A stretch of DNA of 64,000 bases from assembly GCF_028502605.1 (NCBI RefSeq), contig NC_079236.1:310001-374000 (forward strand), read 5' to 3'. Each line of letters begins with the position of its first letter. Position 1 is the first letter of the stretch. Of this stretch, positions 46,523 to 58,700 are shown piece by piece. The notes beneath the pieces were generated by a model, which was not told the origin of the DNA, searched no databases, and saw only the letters and a program-made list of their open reading frames with translations. The stretch comes from Trichoderma breve. Its lineage: Eukaryota; Ascomycota; Sordariomycetes; Hypocreales; Hypocreaceae. The position numbers and the translations under genes were made by a program.

Positions 46523-47526
46523 TGGACTTATTTCTTGCTCGATTTGTTTGTACGACTGGGAAGATTTGAACGAAGAGTGTTTTTCCTATTTTCTTTTTTT
46601 TCCTTTGGTTTTCATCATTGTTTGTCGGCCACGTTGTCCACTTGTCTTTCGGAAAGGGCTGTATGGATGAGGAAAGTTGTATAGGTACTCAGAGACGTTG
46701 TATTTTCCTTTTGTTGAATACTTGGTCTAACGAAAGGGATTGGAGACGACCTAGACTGATATGATTGGTTTGAGATGTGTCATTGCATTTGGAATTTCTG
46801 TCTTTGGCATGTTTGCTCTATCTGTCGACAGTTGCTGCGTGGACGAGGATGGATTTGCGTTGCTAAATGTTGAGCGTGAGGGACACAGAGACCTGGAATT
46901 CATGTTCGAGTTGTTTTGTACGAATATTATGAGAGACTTGTGGTCAAATGGGAATTGCATATTGTGATACTTGAAGCGTCAAAGTGTAGTGACTGTTGCA
47001 CTATCCAGCTTGTAATGCCCTGATGCTGTTTTCTTCTCACTGCAGTAAACAAACGAGTAGGACTTAAGAGACACCAAGGCAAGGCATTACAGAGGCACTG
47101 CAGAATGGCAAAACTTGTGCTCAAGAAAGGCAAACAGCGTGTCATTGAGGAAGAGTGCATGTCAGCTGCATCTGCCCGTCTGTCCTTTGCATTTGCAGGC
47201 TGTAGCAACTGCACGTGCCTCGCCCCCCTTTTGCTCTCCTGCCATTTGGTGCTCGCAGCCTCGTCAACTGCAAACGCATTCACCGCCTGCGGATTTTCTC
47301 TTTTCCCTTCTCTCGTGAGTTTTCTGCTTGCTTCCTTGTTGTCGCAATTCATTCTCTCTTCCATCTACTCTTCTCCAGTGAGATTACGGACCGGAGATTC
47401 GCATCTTTGCCTCTCGACCGGATAACAGCTTGTGCAGCATCTTTCTTTGATTCACTCTTCTCCCTGGATTCTGACATCTGATCTGATCATCGTTCTTCTA
47501 CCTAAGAGCAACTCCATCGGCCTAAG
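46523..47526. other. Intergenic region upstream of the Dicer gene
   Basis: A T-rich 3' flank is followed by a C/T-rich leader before the Dicer ATG. A 68-codon frame at 46761-46967 starts with a hydrophobic segment but lacks other support. No gene is called. Confidence 0.5.
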
Positions 47527-50500
47527 ATGTCGGGTAGTGGCGGCCTGTTGCTAGAGGCAGCGTCGTCACCGGTCATGTTGACGCCTGCGGATAAACCTCT
47601 CGTTGCTCATGCTACTGCCGCGGGCGATTCTACAGCTAAGACTCTAGATATTGTTCTACCGGAGCGACCTAAACATTCAACCTCAGAGGCTCTCGAGGAA
47701 CACCCACAGATTACGATTTCTCCTGAAGACGCCGATGAAATCGAAGATGTCGACCAATCTGACGAAACATCTGATGCACAGAAGGCGCCAATAGCGAGGA
47801 AACGACAGCAAGATCTGGCGTTTCAGGACTGGTTGGTCAAGAACCAGAGAGAACTCACTGAGAACTCCAAGGAAGTCTTGGAAAGCCACCTGGACAAACT
47901 CTCAATCTCGCGACTCTACGAAGATAACGCTTTCCAGAAGATCATTACAAGTCCTCGCGAGTATCAAATTGACCTGTTCGAGAGAGCAAGAGACGAGAAT
48001 ACAATCGTTGTTCTTGATACAGGTATAGGCTCTCACCCCCATCTAGTTTCTCCTTGTCACTTACTTAACTGAGATGTGTAGGCTCCGGCAAAACATTGAT
48101 TGCAGCTCTTCTCATGCGGCATATTCTCCAAGTAGAGCTGCAGAGTCGCGCTGAGGGCTACCGGCACAAGACGGCTTTTTTTCTTGTGGAAAAAGTTGCC
48201 TTATGTTTCCAGCAGCACGCCGTTCTGACCACCAATCTCGAGTTTCCGGTTGGCAAGTTTTTCGGCGAAATGATAGGCGTGGTTCGGTCTCAGGAGTACT
48301 GGGATAGGCAATTTGCCGAAAACATGGCCATTGTGTGCACCGCACAGATCTTGCTTGACCTTCTGACCTGTGGGTTCATTTCTATGAGCCAGATCAGCTT
48401 GCTTGTTTTCGATGAGGCGCACCATGCAAAGAGAAATCATCCTTACGCCCGCATCATCAAGGACCACTATATGCGCTTGACTGACGGACGTCCTCGTATT
48501 CTTGGCATGACAGCATCTCCCGTCGACGCCTTGACGAGGGATGTTTGGCATGCCGCTTCTGAATTGGAGAGCATGCTGTGCAGCAAAATTGCCACCATCT
48601 CCGACGAGGCTTTGATGCAAAGTCAAGCACACCGTCAGCAAGTTGAGGTCAAGGAATACTATGATAGACTGGAAGATCCCGAATTCTCAAAGACGAGGCT
48701 TTGGGATTCCATTTCGCGCTGTGTCCGCAGCAACCCTCAATTCAGAAGACATCTGGAATTTGCGTCCAACGCATCCTCGATCTTGGGGACATGGTGTGCT
48801 GACCGCTACTGGCAACTCCTAACGACGGACAATGAGATGCTCAAAATTGAAGCTAGAACTGGACGTGACAACTTGGAGCTCGACGTCGCCGCCGGCGATA
48901 AGGCGATGGCGGCTGTCGCTCAAGTGAGAGGGATCATCAAGGACTACGTCTTCGGGGCCATCCAGGCCGGTTCTCCAGAACTTTCGTCCAAAGCCAAGAC
49001 GCTTTACGAAGTTCTTGAAGATGCTTTCTGTAAGCGGCAGGCAAAGAGATGCATTGTTTTTGTGGAAGCAAGATCGACTGCCTTTCTTCTGGCAGATCTC
49101 TTTGAGCAGCCGGGGATGCAGATTCCTGGAGTAAAGGCTGCCTACATGGTAAGACTGACCCCATAGCTTCTCTCATGCAGGAACTGACTTACGATTCGAT
49201 TAGATTGGATCTCAATCTTCAACCGCCAGCGCGGCGTACATGTCTTACAGAGACCAGATCGTGTCCCTACAAAAGTTTCGACGTGGTGAAACGAACTGTC
49301 TGTTTGCAACGTCCGTTGCAGAAGAAGGAATCGACATACCAGAGTGCGACGTGATTATCCGATTTGATTTGTATAAATCTGCGATTCAATATATCCAGTC
49401 CAAAGGCCGGGCTCGACAAAAATCGTCACTCTATGTCAGCATGGTCGAGGTAGGCAATCTGGACCATATACGCAAACTACGACGGGCAGCCAGGGATGCT
49501 CATGCGCTGCGACAGTTTTGCTCTGCCCTGCCTGAAGATCGCAAGGTTCTTGATTTTATCGTTGGCCCTGATATTCTGGCTGCCCAAGAACAAGTGACTC
49601 AGAGGAGATTTACTGTCGCCGAGACAGGCGCTCAGCTTACGTTCATCACGAGCTTGGAAGTGCTGTCAAAATTTGCCTCGTCGTTCCCAAACCATGCTGA
49701 GGAAGGAATGCTGCACTTGGAGTACATTGTCACTTCCGTAGGGCAAAAGTTTACTGCTCAAGTCATTCTACCAGACGGGTCTCCGGTCAAGATGTTTTCT
49801 GGAGAAGTGCAGAAAAGCAAGCAGTTGGCAAGATGCTCTGCTGCCTTTGAAGCCTGTGTATATCTGATCAACAAAAAGTACATCACTGGGAATCTACAGC
49901 CGGCGTTTACCAAGAAATTGCCCAGTATGAGGAATGCAAGGCTGGCGATTTCATCAGATAAAAAATCCGAATATGCCATGCGAATTAAACCGGATTTTTG
50001 GTCTTCATGTCTCGCTCCAGAGCCCCCGACTACTTTGTATCAGACCACCATAGCCCTCGACCAGCCGGAAGCTCTTGGGAGAGCATCTCGCCCTCTGATT
50101 CTCCTGACTAGGAAGCCGTTGCCTGACATACCGAGCACCCCGTTATTTTTCGGTGGCGGTCGAACGTCGGTTGTACGCCTTTCGAATGCGCAAACGTCGT
50201 TTGAAATGCTACCCCAGAGGATAGAGGCGCTTGCAAGTTTTACGTTAAGGCTCTTTACCGACGTTTTCAGCAAGGAGTATGATGCCAAGTCGCACGAAAT
50301 TCCCTACTTCCTTGCTCCTAGCAAGCTCTCATCAGGTGGTGACAAAGCGGCAGAGATTGACTGGGAAGCAGTACAGTATGCCCACGAGAACGAAAATCTT
50401 CACTGGGAAGATGCTCCAAGTGAGTTCTTCAAAGACAAGCTCGCTACAGATCCGTGGGACGGATCTCGAAAGTTCATCTTGCATGGTATCAGTGAAGAGC

Positions 50501-52420
50501 TAAAGCCGTCTGATCCAACGCCAACAGGTGTTCCGCAACCCAAGAGTCTGGGGTACAGAAAGGTTGAGCCAATCATCAAGGAATACAGCAACAGCCTTTC
50601 TATCAAGTCGAGGAAGAGAATGAACTGGAGAGATGACCAGCCAGTCGTCAATGCAGAGCTACTCCCGATCCGCCGAAACTTCCTAGACGAATTCTTTGTA
50701 GAAGAAGAGGGAGGTGGCGCTTGCTATGTCATCTTAGAGCCTCTGTGCGTGTCACCAGTAAGTCTCTTCCCTCGTAGGATTACGTTGTAGCGGCATTCTA
50801 ACCTGTCTTAAGATCCCGATAGATGTCGTCTCCATGGCCTTGATTTTGCCCGTTGTAATGTATCGAATCGACTCAGTCTTGCTAGCTCTTGAAGCCTGTT
50901 CTCTTGTCGGTCTGTCTATTCGCTCTGATCTTGCCCTCGAGGCTGTGACGAAAGACAGCTTCAACACAGAAGAACACGGCGAATACCAGATCGATTTTCA
51001 GCCTGGAATGGGCAAGAATTACGAACGCCTGGAGTTTCTTGGCGATACATTCTTGAAGATGGCCACAACCATTTCCATCTTCACTCTTCATCCCCGTGCA
51101 GATGAATTTGAGTCTCACGTCACGCGAATGTTGATGCTGAACAACCAGAATCTCTTTGACCATGCCGTAGAGAAGGATATGCCTGCCTACATTCGCACTA
51201 AAGCATTTGACCGTCGGACATGGTATCCGAGTAACATGACGCTGAAGAGAGGTAAAGCAGCTAAAACGGAAGCAAAGCATTGTCTGTCGCACAAGTCGAT
51301 TGCAGATGTTTGTGAGGCGCTCATTGGAGCAGCTTATATGACAAGCACCACCGAGAACATGGACATGGCGGTTAAGGCCGTTACAGCCATGGTCTGCTCA
51401 AACAACCACACAATGCTCGAGTACAAGGATTATTTTGCAACGTTCGCTGTCCCGAAGTGGTACGGCCAGCAGACATCCGCCGCACAGCGCCTCACCGTGG
51501 ACAAAGTTGCCGACATCACAGGCTATCGCTTCACGTGTGCCCCTCTCGTACGCAGTGCCTTCCGACATCCATCGTATGTCTATGAGAAGAACATCTCTGA
51601 TTACCAACGACTCGAATTCTTGGGAGATGCACTACTGGACATGGCAGTGGTGGACTTTCTGTTTAAGCGGTTCCCTGAAGCAGATCCGAAATGGCTCACG
51701 GAACACAAGATGGCCATGGTGTCGAACCAATTCCTCGGCTGTCTCTGCGTCAAGCTTGGTCTTCACAAACATATTCTGCTGGCTACAAATTCCCTCCTCG
51801 GCGACATTGGGCGGTACGCAGGCCAGCTTGAGCAAGCAGAGGAGATGGCTAGGCAGAAATCACAGGGCGGCGACCAGGAATCTTCTTCTGATGGAAACTC
51901 CTCCCAAGCTGAAGCTCAATCAATCTCCCAGGATTTCTGGATCGAGGTGCCACAGCCTCCAAAAGCTCTGGCTGACGTTGTTGAAGCTTTGGTGGGAGCC
52001 ATGTTTGTTGATTCGGGATTCTCTTTCTCTGTCGTTCTAAACTTTTTCACCAAATTCATCCAGCCCTTCTTTGAGGACATGGCGCTATACTCGTCGTTTG
52101 CGTCGAACCACCCTGTCACGGCCTTGTCACACAAGCTACAGGCCGAGTTTTGCTGCAACCAGTGGAAGCTTCATGTGGCCAATGTGCCGACGTCCATAGA
52201 TACCGGCATCGCTGTGGCGTCTGAGAGCGACCTTCTTTGTGCCCTTATGGTCCACGGCAAGGTGATTGCGCACGCTACCTCGTCGAAGAGCGGCATGGAG
52301 GCCAAGGTGACGGTTGCCAAGCTAGCGCTGGAGAAGCTCGCACTTATTCAAGACGCGGCCCAGTTTAGAAGAGAGATGGAGTGTGATTGTAGCGACGGCC
52401 CAGCAACCGTCTCGAGCTAG
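47527..52420 (+). CDS. dcl1: Dicer-like endoribonuclease (Dcl1 type)
   Basis: Processes double-stranded RNA into small RNAs (RNA silencing and, in fungi, meiotic silencing). Four exons with introns at 48023-48081, 49149-49203 and 50758-50812 encode 1574 residues, typical of fungal Dicers. After an acidic N-terminus comes the DExH helicase with Walker A DTGSGKT (164-170, split by intron 1) and DEAH (276-279). The helicase C domain has GRARQKSS, and a Dicer dimerisation domain follows. Two RNase III domains come next: ERLEFLGD (Glu1113/Asp1117) with DVCEALIGA, and QRLEFLGD (Glu1307/Asp1311) with DVVEALVGAMF, so both catalytic sets look complete. A double-stranded RNA-binding-like C-terminus ends the protein. 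No canonical PAZ domain is visible, as in other fungal Dicers. Assignment to the Dcl1 rather than the Dcl2 clade is from overall resemblance. Confidence 0.92.
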
Positions 52421-53522
52421 ACGACGGCCGCGTCAATCCTCTTAGAATCAGGGCCCGCAGGTGCAAGTTAAGTCGGGGCGTGTGCGGCGGCGAACCACAT
52501 TCAGGGGGGGATACATACAGACGGTGCGTATGACCACTACAGCTGAGCTGTCACCTAGCACGCGAGAGATTTAACGTTTTCTCGTGCATGGCTGGACCTC
52601 GGCCTGTCGTAGCACCTTGCAATGGAAGCTGCATTGGAACACTCTTCGCGTCGATGGAAAACCCACTCCGATCGTCTACGAGGAGGAACTGTGGACGTGA
52701 TTGGTTCGGAGGAGATTGCTGAGTGCGTGGTTACGGGGTCAGGAACACAGCTGACGAGATCTATTGAACGGGGTTTGACGGACTAGCCCAGGGAGGGGTG
52801 CGACGGGCTGAGCTGAGTCTGGGTTTCCCGTGTTCTTTTGACGAGAGATAGAAAGCTGGAGTCTTCCTTTGGCCTCTTTACGTAGTGGAACGGGGCTACT
52901 ATACTGGGGATGGATTACGTTCTTTTTTTCCTTGGCTGGTTTCGTAGCCGCCACTTTTTCAGGGGCTTCCCTTGCTTGCGATGAAGAATTATGGCGGGTC
53001 TCTAGATAACGCAATATTTTTGCTCATATATCTTCCGAGTCAGCTACCAAGCTATGAAATCTTTAGTCTCTGTCTCTTTAAAGCCCCTGTCTTGATTGTA
53101 GGCCAGGCACCACGTGCGTAGACACTCACGAACTCGAGATGTCAGGATCGAGTAAACAGTTTGCAGCCCCAATTGATGGGGAATTTCGTGCTACTCTCAC
53201 ATACTGAAAAAGGGCGAATAATTCGTCAGAGTGAAAAAAATAAATAGATAGAAATTACTGGCTAGAATATCCTCGCTCTCATCAAATGCTCCTCAGCTGC
53301 TCTCCTTGTCCACCAGCAAGCGCAAAATATGCCCTCCCAAAAAAACCCATCCCATCGCAGATCAACAACGCCTTGCTCAAGAATGTTTCAATAAATGCAA
53401 TAAAAAAAAAGAACAAAAGAAATATTTCCCATGTCAATGGTGCTGCTGTCGACGACATGCAGTTTTCCAATCCATCCTCCATGCTCCGAATCCCATATTT
53501 TGTATTATTATTGTAATCATCA
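52421..53522. other. Convergent 3' region between Dicer and the disordered-protein gene
   Basis: About 1.1 kb between convergent stop codons. It contains an A run near 53402-53410 and AT-rich sequence. No gene was seen. Confidence 0.5.
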
Positions 53523-55763
53523 TTATTTCGTTGCAGCGGCGTTGACCTCGCTGTTCTCCTGGCTTGACCTTCCTCGTCGAGAGGACAATGAGTCAAGTAG
53601 TTTTCTCTTTTTAATCTCCTTGCGGAGCTTCGCGATTGTCTTCATATCGAGCTGTGGACCTGCTATGCCGGCAGGGCCCTTGGCTGTGGTGTTTTTTATG
53701 AGAGTTGAGAGTAGCTTTAGAGCGCGCTCTTCGGGGATCTCATCGGATCGTAGAGAAGATTCGGTGTCCGAGTCGGAGTCGTAATCGTAGCCAAGGGCCA
53801 GCAGTCGCTCACGCTGGGTAAACGGCCTTGAAGTGTTTTGCCGCGATTTTTGTACAGCTGGAGGCACTCCCACAACGGATGCTTCGTCATCACCCATTTC
53901 AGATACATCCGTTGGAGTCATCGGCATCTCGGGCCATTTGGGTGTAGCGAGACTTTCCGTTTCATTGAAAAGCCCTGGAAGGCTCTTGCCATCGTCACCA
54001 AATCCCTGGTCACTGAATAAAAGAGCTTCACCGTCCCGGCCTAGGCGTCTCTGCTTGCCGCGGAAGGAATCAGCATCCGAGTCTGATATGCTGGTAGCAT
54101 CATAGCTGCTGCTAACGCTGAGACCTCCGTGGCGATGAGTCGGGGATAGCGGATTGAAACTGGGCTGCTCCTCCGATGGTGTGGCCGGTGATATAAAGAT
54201 GGATTCGGCACCAGAGTCGTCCTCTTTTCCGGTAAACTCGGGGGCCACAGGGCTTCCGCCGGCTCGAGATTGAAGTTTGTGGGAAGAGCCTCCAAAGAAT
54301 GTCATATCATTGAATAGCGAGTTGTGGGGTATGTCAATCGAGGTATCTGCTGTGCGAATACTGCGACTGCCAGTAAGCTGATTGCTGGAGAAGTCAGATT
54401 GAACAAATGATGAGACTGACCCCCGCTTGCCAAACGTGCGTATAGAAGGGGGTGGTCTCTCAGTGTTTTCCAACTGAAGATTGCCAGAGCTACCAAAGGT
54501 AAATGAAGGCGCATATTCTGAGTTCGACTCAATTGCGTCGTCCCAAGTGGAGGTGGCCGGGGGGAGATGATCGCCCGCGTGTCTGTTGAACCGGCTCCAG
54601 TCATTTTCGACTCTATGGCGAAAGCTGTGCAGCTGGTTGGGTGAAGTCGGCGTCTTGGCGCGCTGTTGATACAGCTGCTTAGATCGGTCGGAAGGAGGCG
54701 GCACAAGAGAGTTTAGATGTTCTCGAGCTGAGCGAACTGACCCTGGCAAGGTCCCAGAAAGAACCTTGCCGCTAGGCATACTATACTGCCTAGGTTTGTA
54801 GCGAGGAACACCGGGTGGAGAGGCAGAGCGAAGTTCTGGAGAGAATGCGCTGCCCTCATCTCGCATATAACGACCGTCCGCTGTCCTTGGGGCCTGCTGC
54901 GGCGTGGACGAACGGCTGCCACTGATGGAAATCTGACCATATGAGCTTTTTGACTGGAGTCGGTGGTCATGGACATCGAAATCTGCCCTTGCAGGGCTGA
55001 GTTTCCCCCTTGACATTGGACGGCCATTGACAGTTTGCCGAGAGGACGAACGGATGCTGGGTTCAATCCTAGGAGAAGGCAAGTCTCTATAGCGATCAGG
55101 GATCGGCGGAACCGCATACGCGTTTCTAGAGGAGCTAGCTGTAGAAGCACTACCTCGTGGGCGATATGGAAGCGTCGTGCCAGTCACGGCAGGTTGAATA
55201 TTTCTGTCGGCAACGTCCTCACCATATTCACGGGAACCAGATGCTTGAAGCCTTGACCTAAAGTCGTAAGGTTTAAACTCCCCTTGAGCATCCAGAATAT
55301 CGACAAAAGCCGAAGAGCGTCGACGTGGGAGTGAGAAATTCGGTGTCAAGGGTGTAAGTCGTTCAATCGTGCTACGACTTTGTGGTCGTTCGCGGTCGTC
55401 ATATTTTGGGATACTGCTCAATGCTAAGGGAGCTATGGATTCTTTGGGACTTCGACCGGTGGCCTTGAGCGGAAGCTGAGGTTGTGGAACCTCGGAATCT
55501 TTTGGATTTGTTCTCGGTCGCCCCTCAGTCACCCCTACAAGCCGAGGCTTGAGCAGTCGCTGAGATGGGTCTGGTGTTCTCGTTCCGTTTTCACGACTGG
55601 CTATGATGCCTATAACAGCTGTTAGAAGGCTACACATAAGACTATTGAATGAAACGCTTGTGGATAAAGACAAACCTCGAGCATGTGGAGAGGGAGCCTG
55701 GCTCTTCTGAGGAGACGTTGCGTCCACAGACGGCCGTTTGCCCAAGAAATCGAGAAGACCCAT
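53523..55763 (-). CDS. Large disordered protein of unknown function
   Basis: The frame begins MGLLDFLGKRPSVD and runs to a Glu/Ala-rich end. A 66-base intron (55610-55675, donor GTTTGT, branch CTAAC, acceptor TATAG) contains no in-frame stop. Splicing gives 724 residues, and retention gives 746 with a hydrophobic insert. Most of the protein is Ser/Pro/Arg-rich and looks disordered (many RSxS and SP sites, SRSSTPQQAPRT), suggesting heavy phosphorylation. Acidic DSD repeats (YDYDSDSDTES) and a basic coiled-coil-like tail (LRKEIKKRKLLDSL) lie near the end. The short N-terminal hydrophobic motif and long tail resemble uncharacterised ascomycete proteins, but no function can be assigned. Confidence 0.82.
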   Translation of the reverse strand: MGLLDFLGKRPSVDATSPQKSQAPSPHARGLSLSTSVSFNSLMCSLLTAVIGIIASRENGTRTPDPSQRLLKPRLVGVTEGRPRTNPKDSEVPQPQLPLKATGRSPKESIAPLALSSIPKYDDRERPQSRSTIERLTPLTPNFSLPRRRSSAFVDILDAQGEFKPYDFRSRLQASGSREYGEDVADRNIQPAVTGTTLPYRPRGSASTASSSRNAYAVPPIPDRYRDLPSPRIEPSIRSSSRQTVNGRPMSRGKLSPARADFDVHDHRLQSKSSYGQISISGSRSSTPQQAPRTADGRYMRDEGSAFSPELRSASPPGVPRYKPRQYSMPSGKVLSGTLPGSVRSAREHLNSLVPPPSDRSKQLYQQRAKTPTSPNQLHSFRHRVENDWSRFNRHAGDHLPPATSTWDDAIESNSEYAPSFTFGSSGNLQLENTERPPPSIRTFGKRGSVSSFVQSDFSSNQLTGSRSIRTADTSIDIPHNSLFNDMTFFGGSSHKLQSRAGGSPVAPEFTGKEDDSGAESIFISPATPSEEQPSFNPLSPTHRHGGLSVSSSYDATSISDSDADSFRGKQRRLGRDGEALLFSDQGFGDDGKSLPGLFNETESLATPKWPEMPMTPTDVSEMGDDEASVVGVPPAVQKSRQNTSRPFTQRERLLALGYDYDSDSDTESSLRSDEIPEERALKLLSTLIKNTTAKGPAGIAGPQLDMKTIAKLRKEIKKRKLLDSLSSRRGRSSQENSEVNAAATK

Positions 55764-58700
55764 GATGGCTGCCCTAGAATTGGCTGGCTAGGCCATACGG
55801 CAAAAGCAAAGAACAGCTTTTCAGAAGGGAAGTTTCCCTCTTTTCCCGCTTTCGCCGTTGTAGTCGTAAAGCAAACTCAACTCGCTGCGGCCGCTCTCTC
55901 TTTTTCACGGCTCTGGAGAGAGGTAAAGAATTAGTTGCTTAGTTGAAAGTATGCAGAGCGAGTGACGGTGACTGGAGAAAGGAATTGGGAGCAATAAGGA
56001 TATTAATAGGTGTACAAGACAAAGTCTAGAGAAAAGAAAATGCGGAGGATATAAATGAAGAGGAGGAAAAGATGGAACTGGGAGAAGGAGAAAAGAGTCA
56101 AGTCCGTCTAAAGATATCTGGGGGAGACTAACAGACAAGCACCAGGGCCCAGCACAGGTATAAAAGATTGACCTACCTTACCCAGGCACTCAGGCACCCC
56201 ACTGGCGTGTGCGGGCAGGGGTGTGTGCAAGCTGGCTGCACAGAGTTGCACGGAGCAGAGCAGCGATCCCAGCAGCTACGAGCACAGCTTGATGGTGTGG
56301 ATGGTGGATGGACGCCTTGACCCCTTCGAGTACCCGCCAAGTAATCTGGCCGGCGACGTGATGAAGAAGAGAAGGCCGGTGATTGATCATGGCCCGAGTG
56401 AGATGGACAGGCATTCCTTGTTCGGGGGAAACACTGTGAGAGCTGAATGCTGGCTCGCTTCTGTACGAGTGCTGCTACTATCACTAGCAAGTAAGTTTCT
56501 GCACTGCTGCGTCATGGTGGGAGGCAGTGAAACATGAAGATGCGGGAGACGGCACATACCACTACAGTACGCTGAGATTACACTCGTTGACGCGCGAAGC
56601 CGCTGTAGAGCCCAGTATCGCCCTGCCCTGACCAGACCAGAATACCCCTGACCCGTCGAGAAAGAAGTGAAGACGCCGTCGCCGCCACAATGACGACCAT
56701 CGAGCACCAGCAGCCCGCACTACCGCTAGACGCAACTCCATTCTCCGTTCTTGCAGATTGATGGCCCCGCCGACGGCAAACTGGCGCTGAAAACAAAGGA
56801 AACCTTGATGAGCTCGAGTCTAAGCCCAGGTCTAAGGCGTGATGGACGAAAGACGCAAGTGGTAGCCGAGATCGGTAGGGATTAGACAAACAGAGCCGGG
56901 CCGAGAGAGCGAGAAGAGCTGAAAGATTCCATGGACGGCGATGGATGGATGGACGATGCGATGCGGACAGGGGTGGCTCCGATATGGTAAGAGGCGTTTG
57001 GTGAGATGGAGCCGCCTAAGCAAAGCAACGACCAGGTTGGTTGAAGAGGAGAAAATCTTGGGTCGAGGACCAGGGTTGAGGAGTGGAGGAGATGAGCGCA
57101 AAGTACGGCGGTGGTCACCGAGAGGTACAAGGATCTGGTGGGCGGTGGTGCCCTGCAGCCCCGTATCCTCAGCTGGCCGATCAGGTACCAGGTAGTAGTG
57201 AAAACAGTGCTAAGGTTCTATCTGGAAAAAGCAACATTGCATCCCTGTTTACGCAATCTTGAGTACGAGATTGAGATGGCGATTGCTTATTTATGACCGA
57301 TCCTTTGGAAGAAGTTTAAGCGTCTATTACAGAGTAATGACAATACATCTATGGCATTCAATGAAATTACCTGATACCTAGTAGTTGAGGGTAATGACCT
57401 GGTTATCTTCCATTGATGGCTTCTTCTACAAAGCACTTACAGTAGGTCAGGTACTTCTTGGTAGCCCGAGCCATCTGCAAGGGCTCAACACTTGACATGC
57501 AGGTACAAATTCTGGCCCACACTGACACAACATGCCCCTTCACTCGTATCTACTCTATTTGACAACCATGTCCAGATCGTCAGCAACTCAGTCACATGAG
57601 AAAAATGTTCAATCTAATCGCAACAGAATTAAATGGAAAAGAGGATACATCTTTGATTACCTGTGAGTTTACCTAATGTAGGTTTTTGGCAGGTGTTGGT
57701 GGATTACAATTTGCGCCAATCCACATGTGTCTCAGCTGTCAACTCCCAGCGCCCAAAGCCCTAAAAGCGCCGCCGACGAGCCAGAATCTGGGGCATTTAG
57801 CACTTGAGCGGTGCTGAGCGTCAGTGGGGACCCGGCGATCTCACCTCACTGCACCTGCCTGAGCCCGCCCGGCTAAAACGAAAAACACTGGAGCTCCATC
57901 CAATGCAGGTGTCCAGTCACAGTCACAAACTTGATCCATTCTTCCACCACAGCGAGGTAATCATCGTCATTGCCTTTGTTCTGCGCTCTTCCTTTCAAGT
58001 CTGGTGCCATTTTCTGTGGCGTCTCTAGACAAACGACAAAGTTTGACAAGCCGGCATGAAGGCTTTCAACGGATCGATGGCAATACCGACACATTCCCGA
58101 TCCACGATGTTGAAGACGGTGGCAGCTTATGATCAACATCCACCACTCACTCTGCGCTTATCTCTACTAATATGTTCCGCATCATGTGGGTATGGACATA
58201 TGCGGGAAAACGACATTCCTGTGGGGAGAGTGCGGTAGTCATCTAACGCAGTGTTCAGCCCAGGTAACAGCCATCAATTAAATCGTTCTGTCGGCCGCAC
58301 CGTCCAAGCCATAAACCCGATACCGTGGGTAAAACAGCATCAAGTCTAAGTCGCTGGTGAGATTGAACAATAGACAGAGACAGACAGGTCCAGTGTGCCG
58401 TGATCACACGGACACAGTCACAGCTCCGCACTTTGTCTGACATGACAAACGACAACTCCATCATCATTACAGGTGGTGCTACTATGTCCTTTTAGCTCTG
58501 CCTCTGTTTGCCCGCCATGGACGGTGAATACTAGCAGAGGTGGTGTGGCCGATTCGGACAGCCGCTTTCTTGAGTCGACGCTTTCATCAGCCCATCTCCA
58601 GCCGTCTCTGCTACTTCGACCGTGCACCTCCAAGCCCACCGGTAGGGCATCGGGAGGGACAGACAACTTCACTCCACTGCGGCAGGGCACAGACTGGATA

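Noticed and set aside
46761..46967. 68-codon frame with a hydrophobic, signal-like start
   Set aside because: Too short, no coding bias, no conserved motif and it lies in the 3' flank of the preceding gene.
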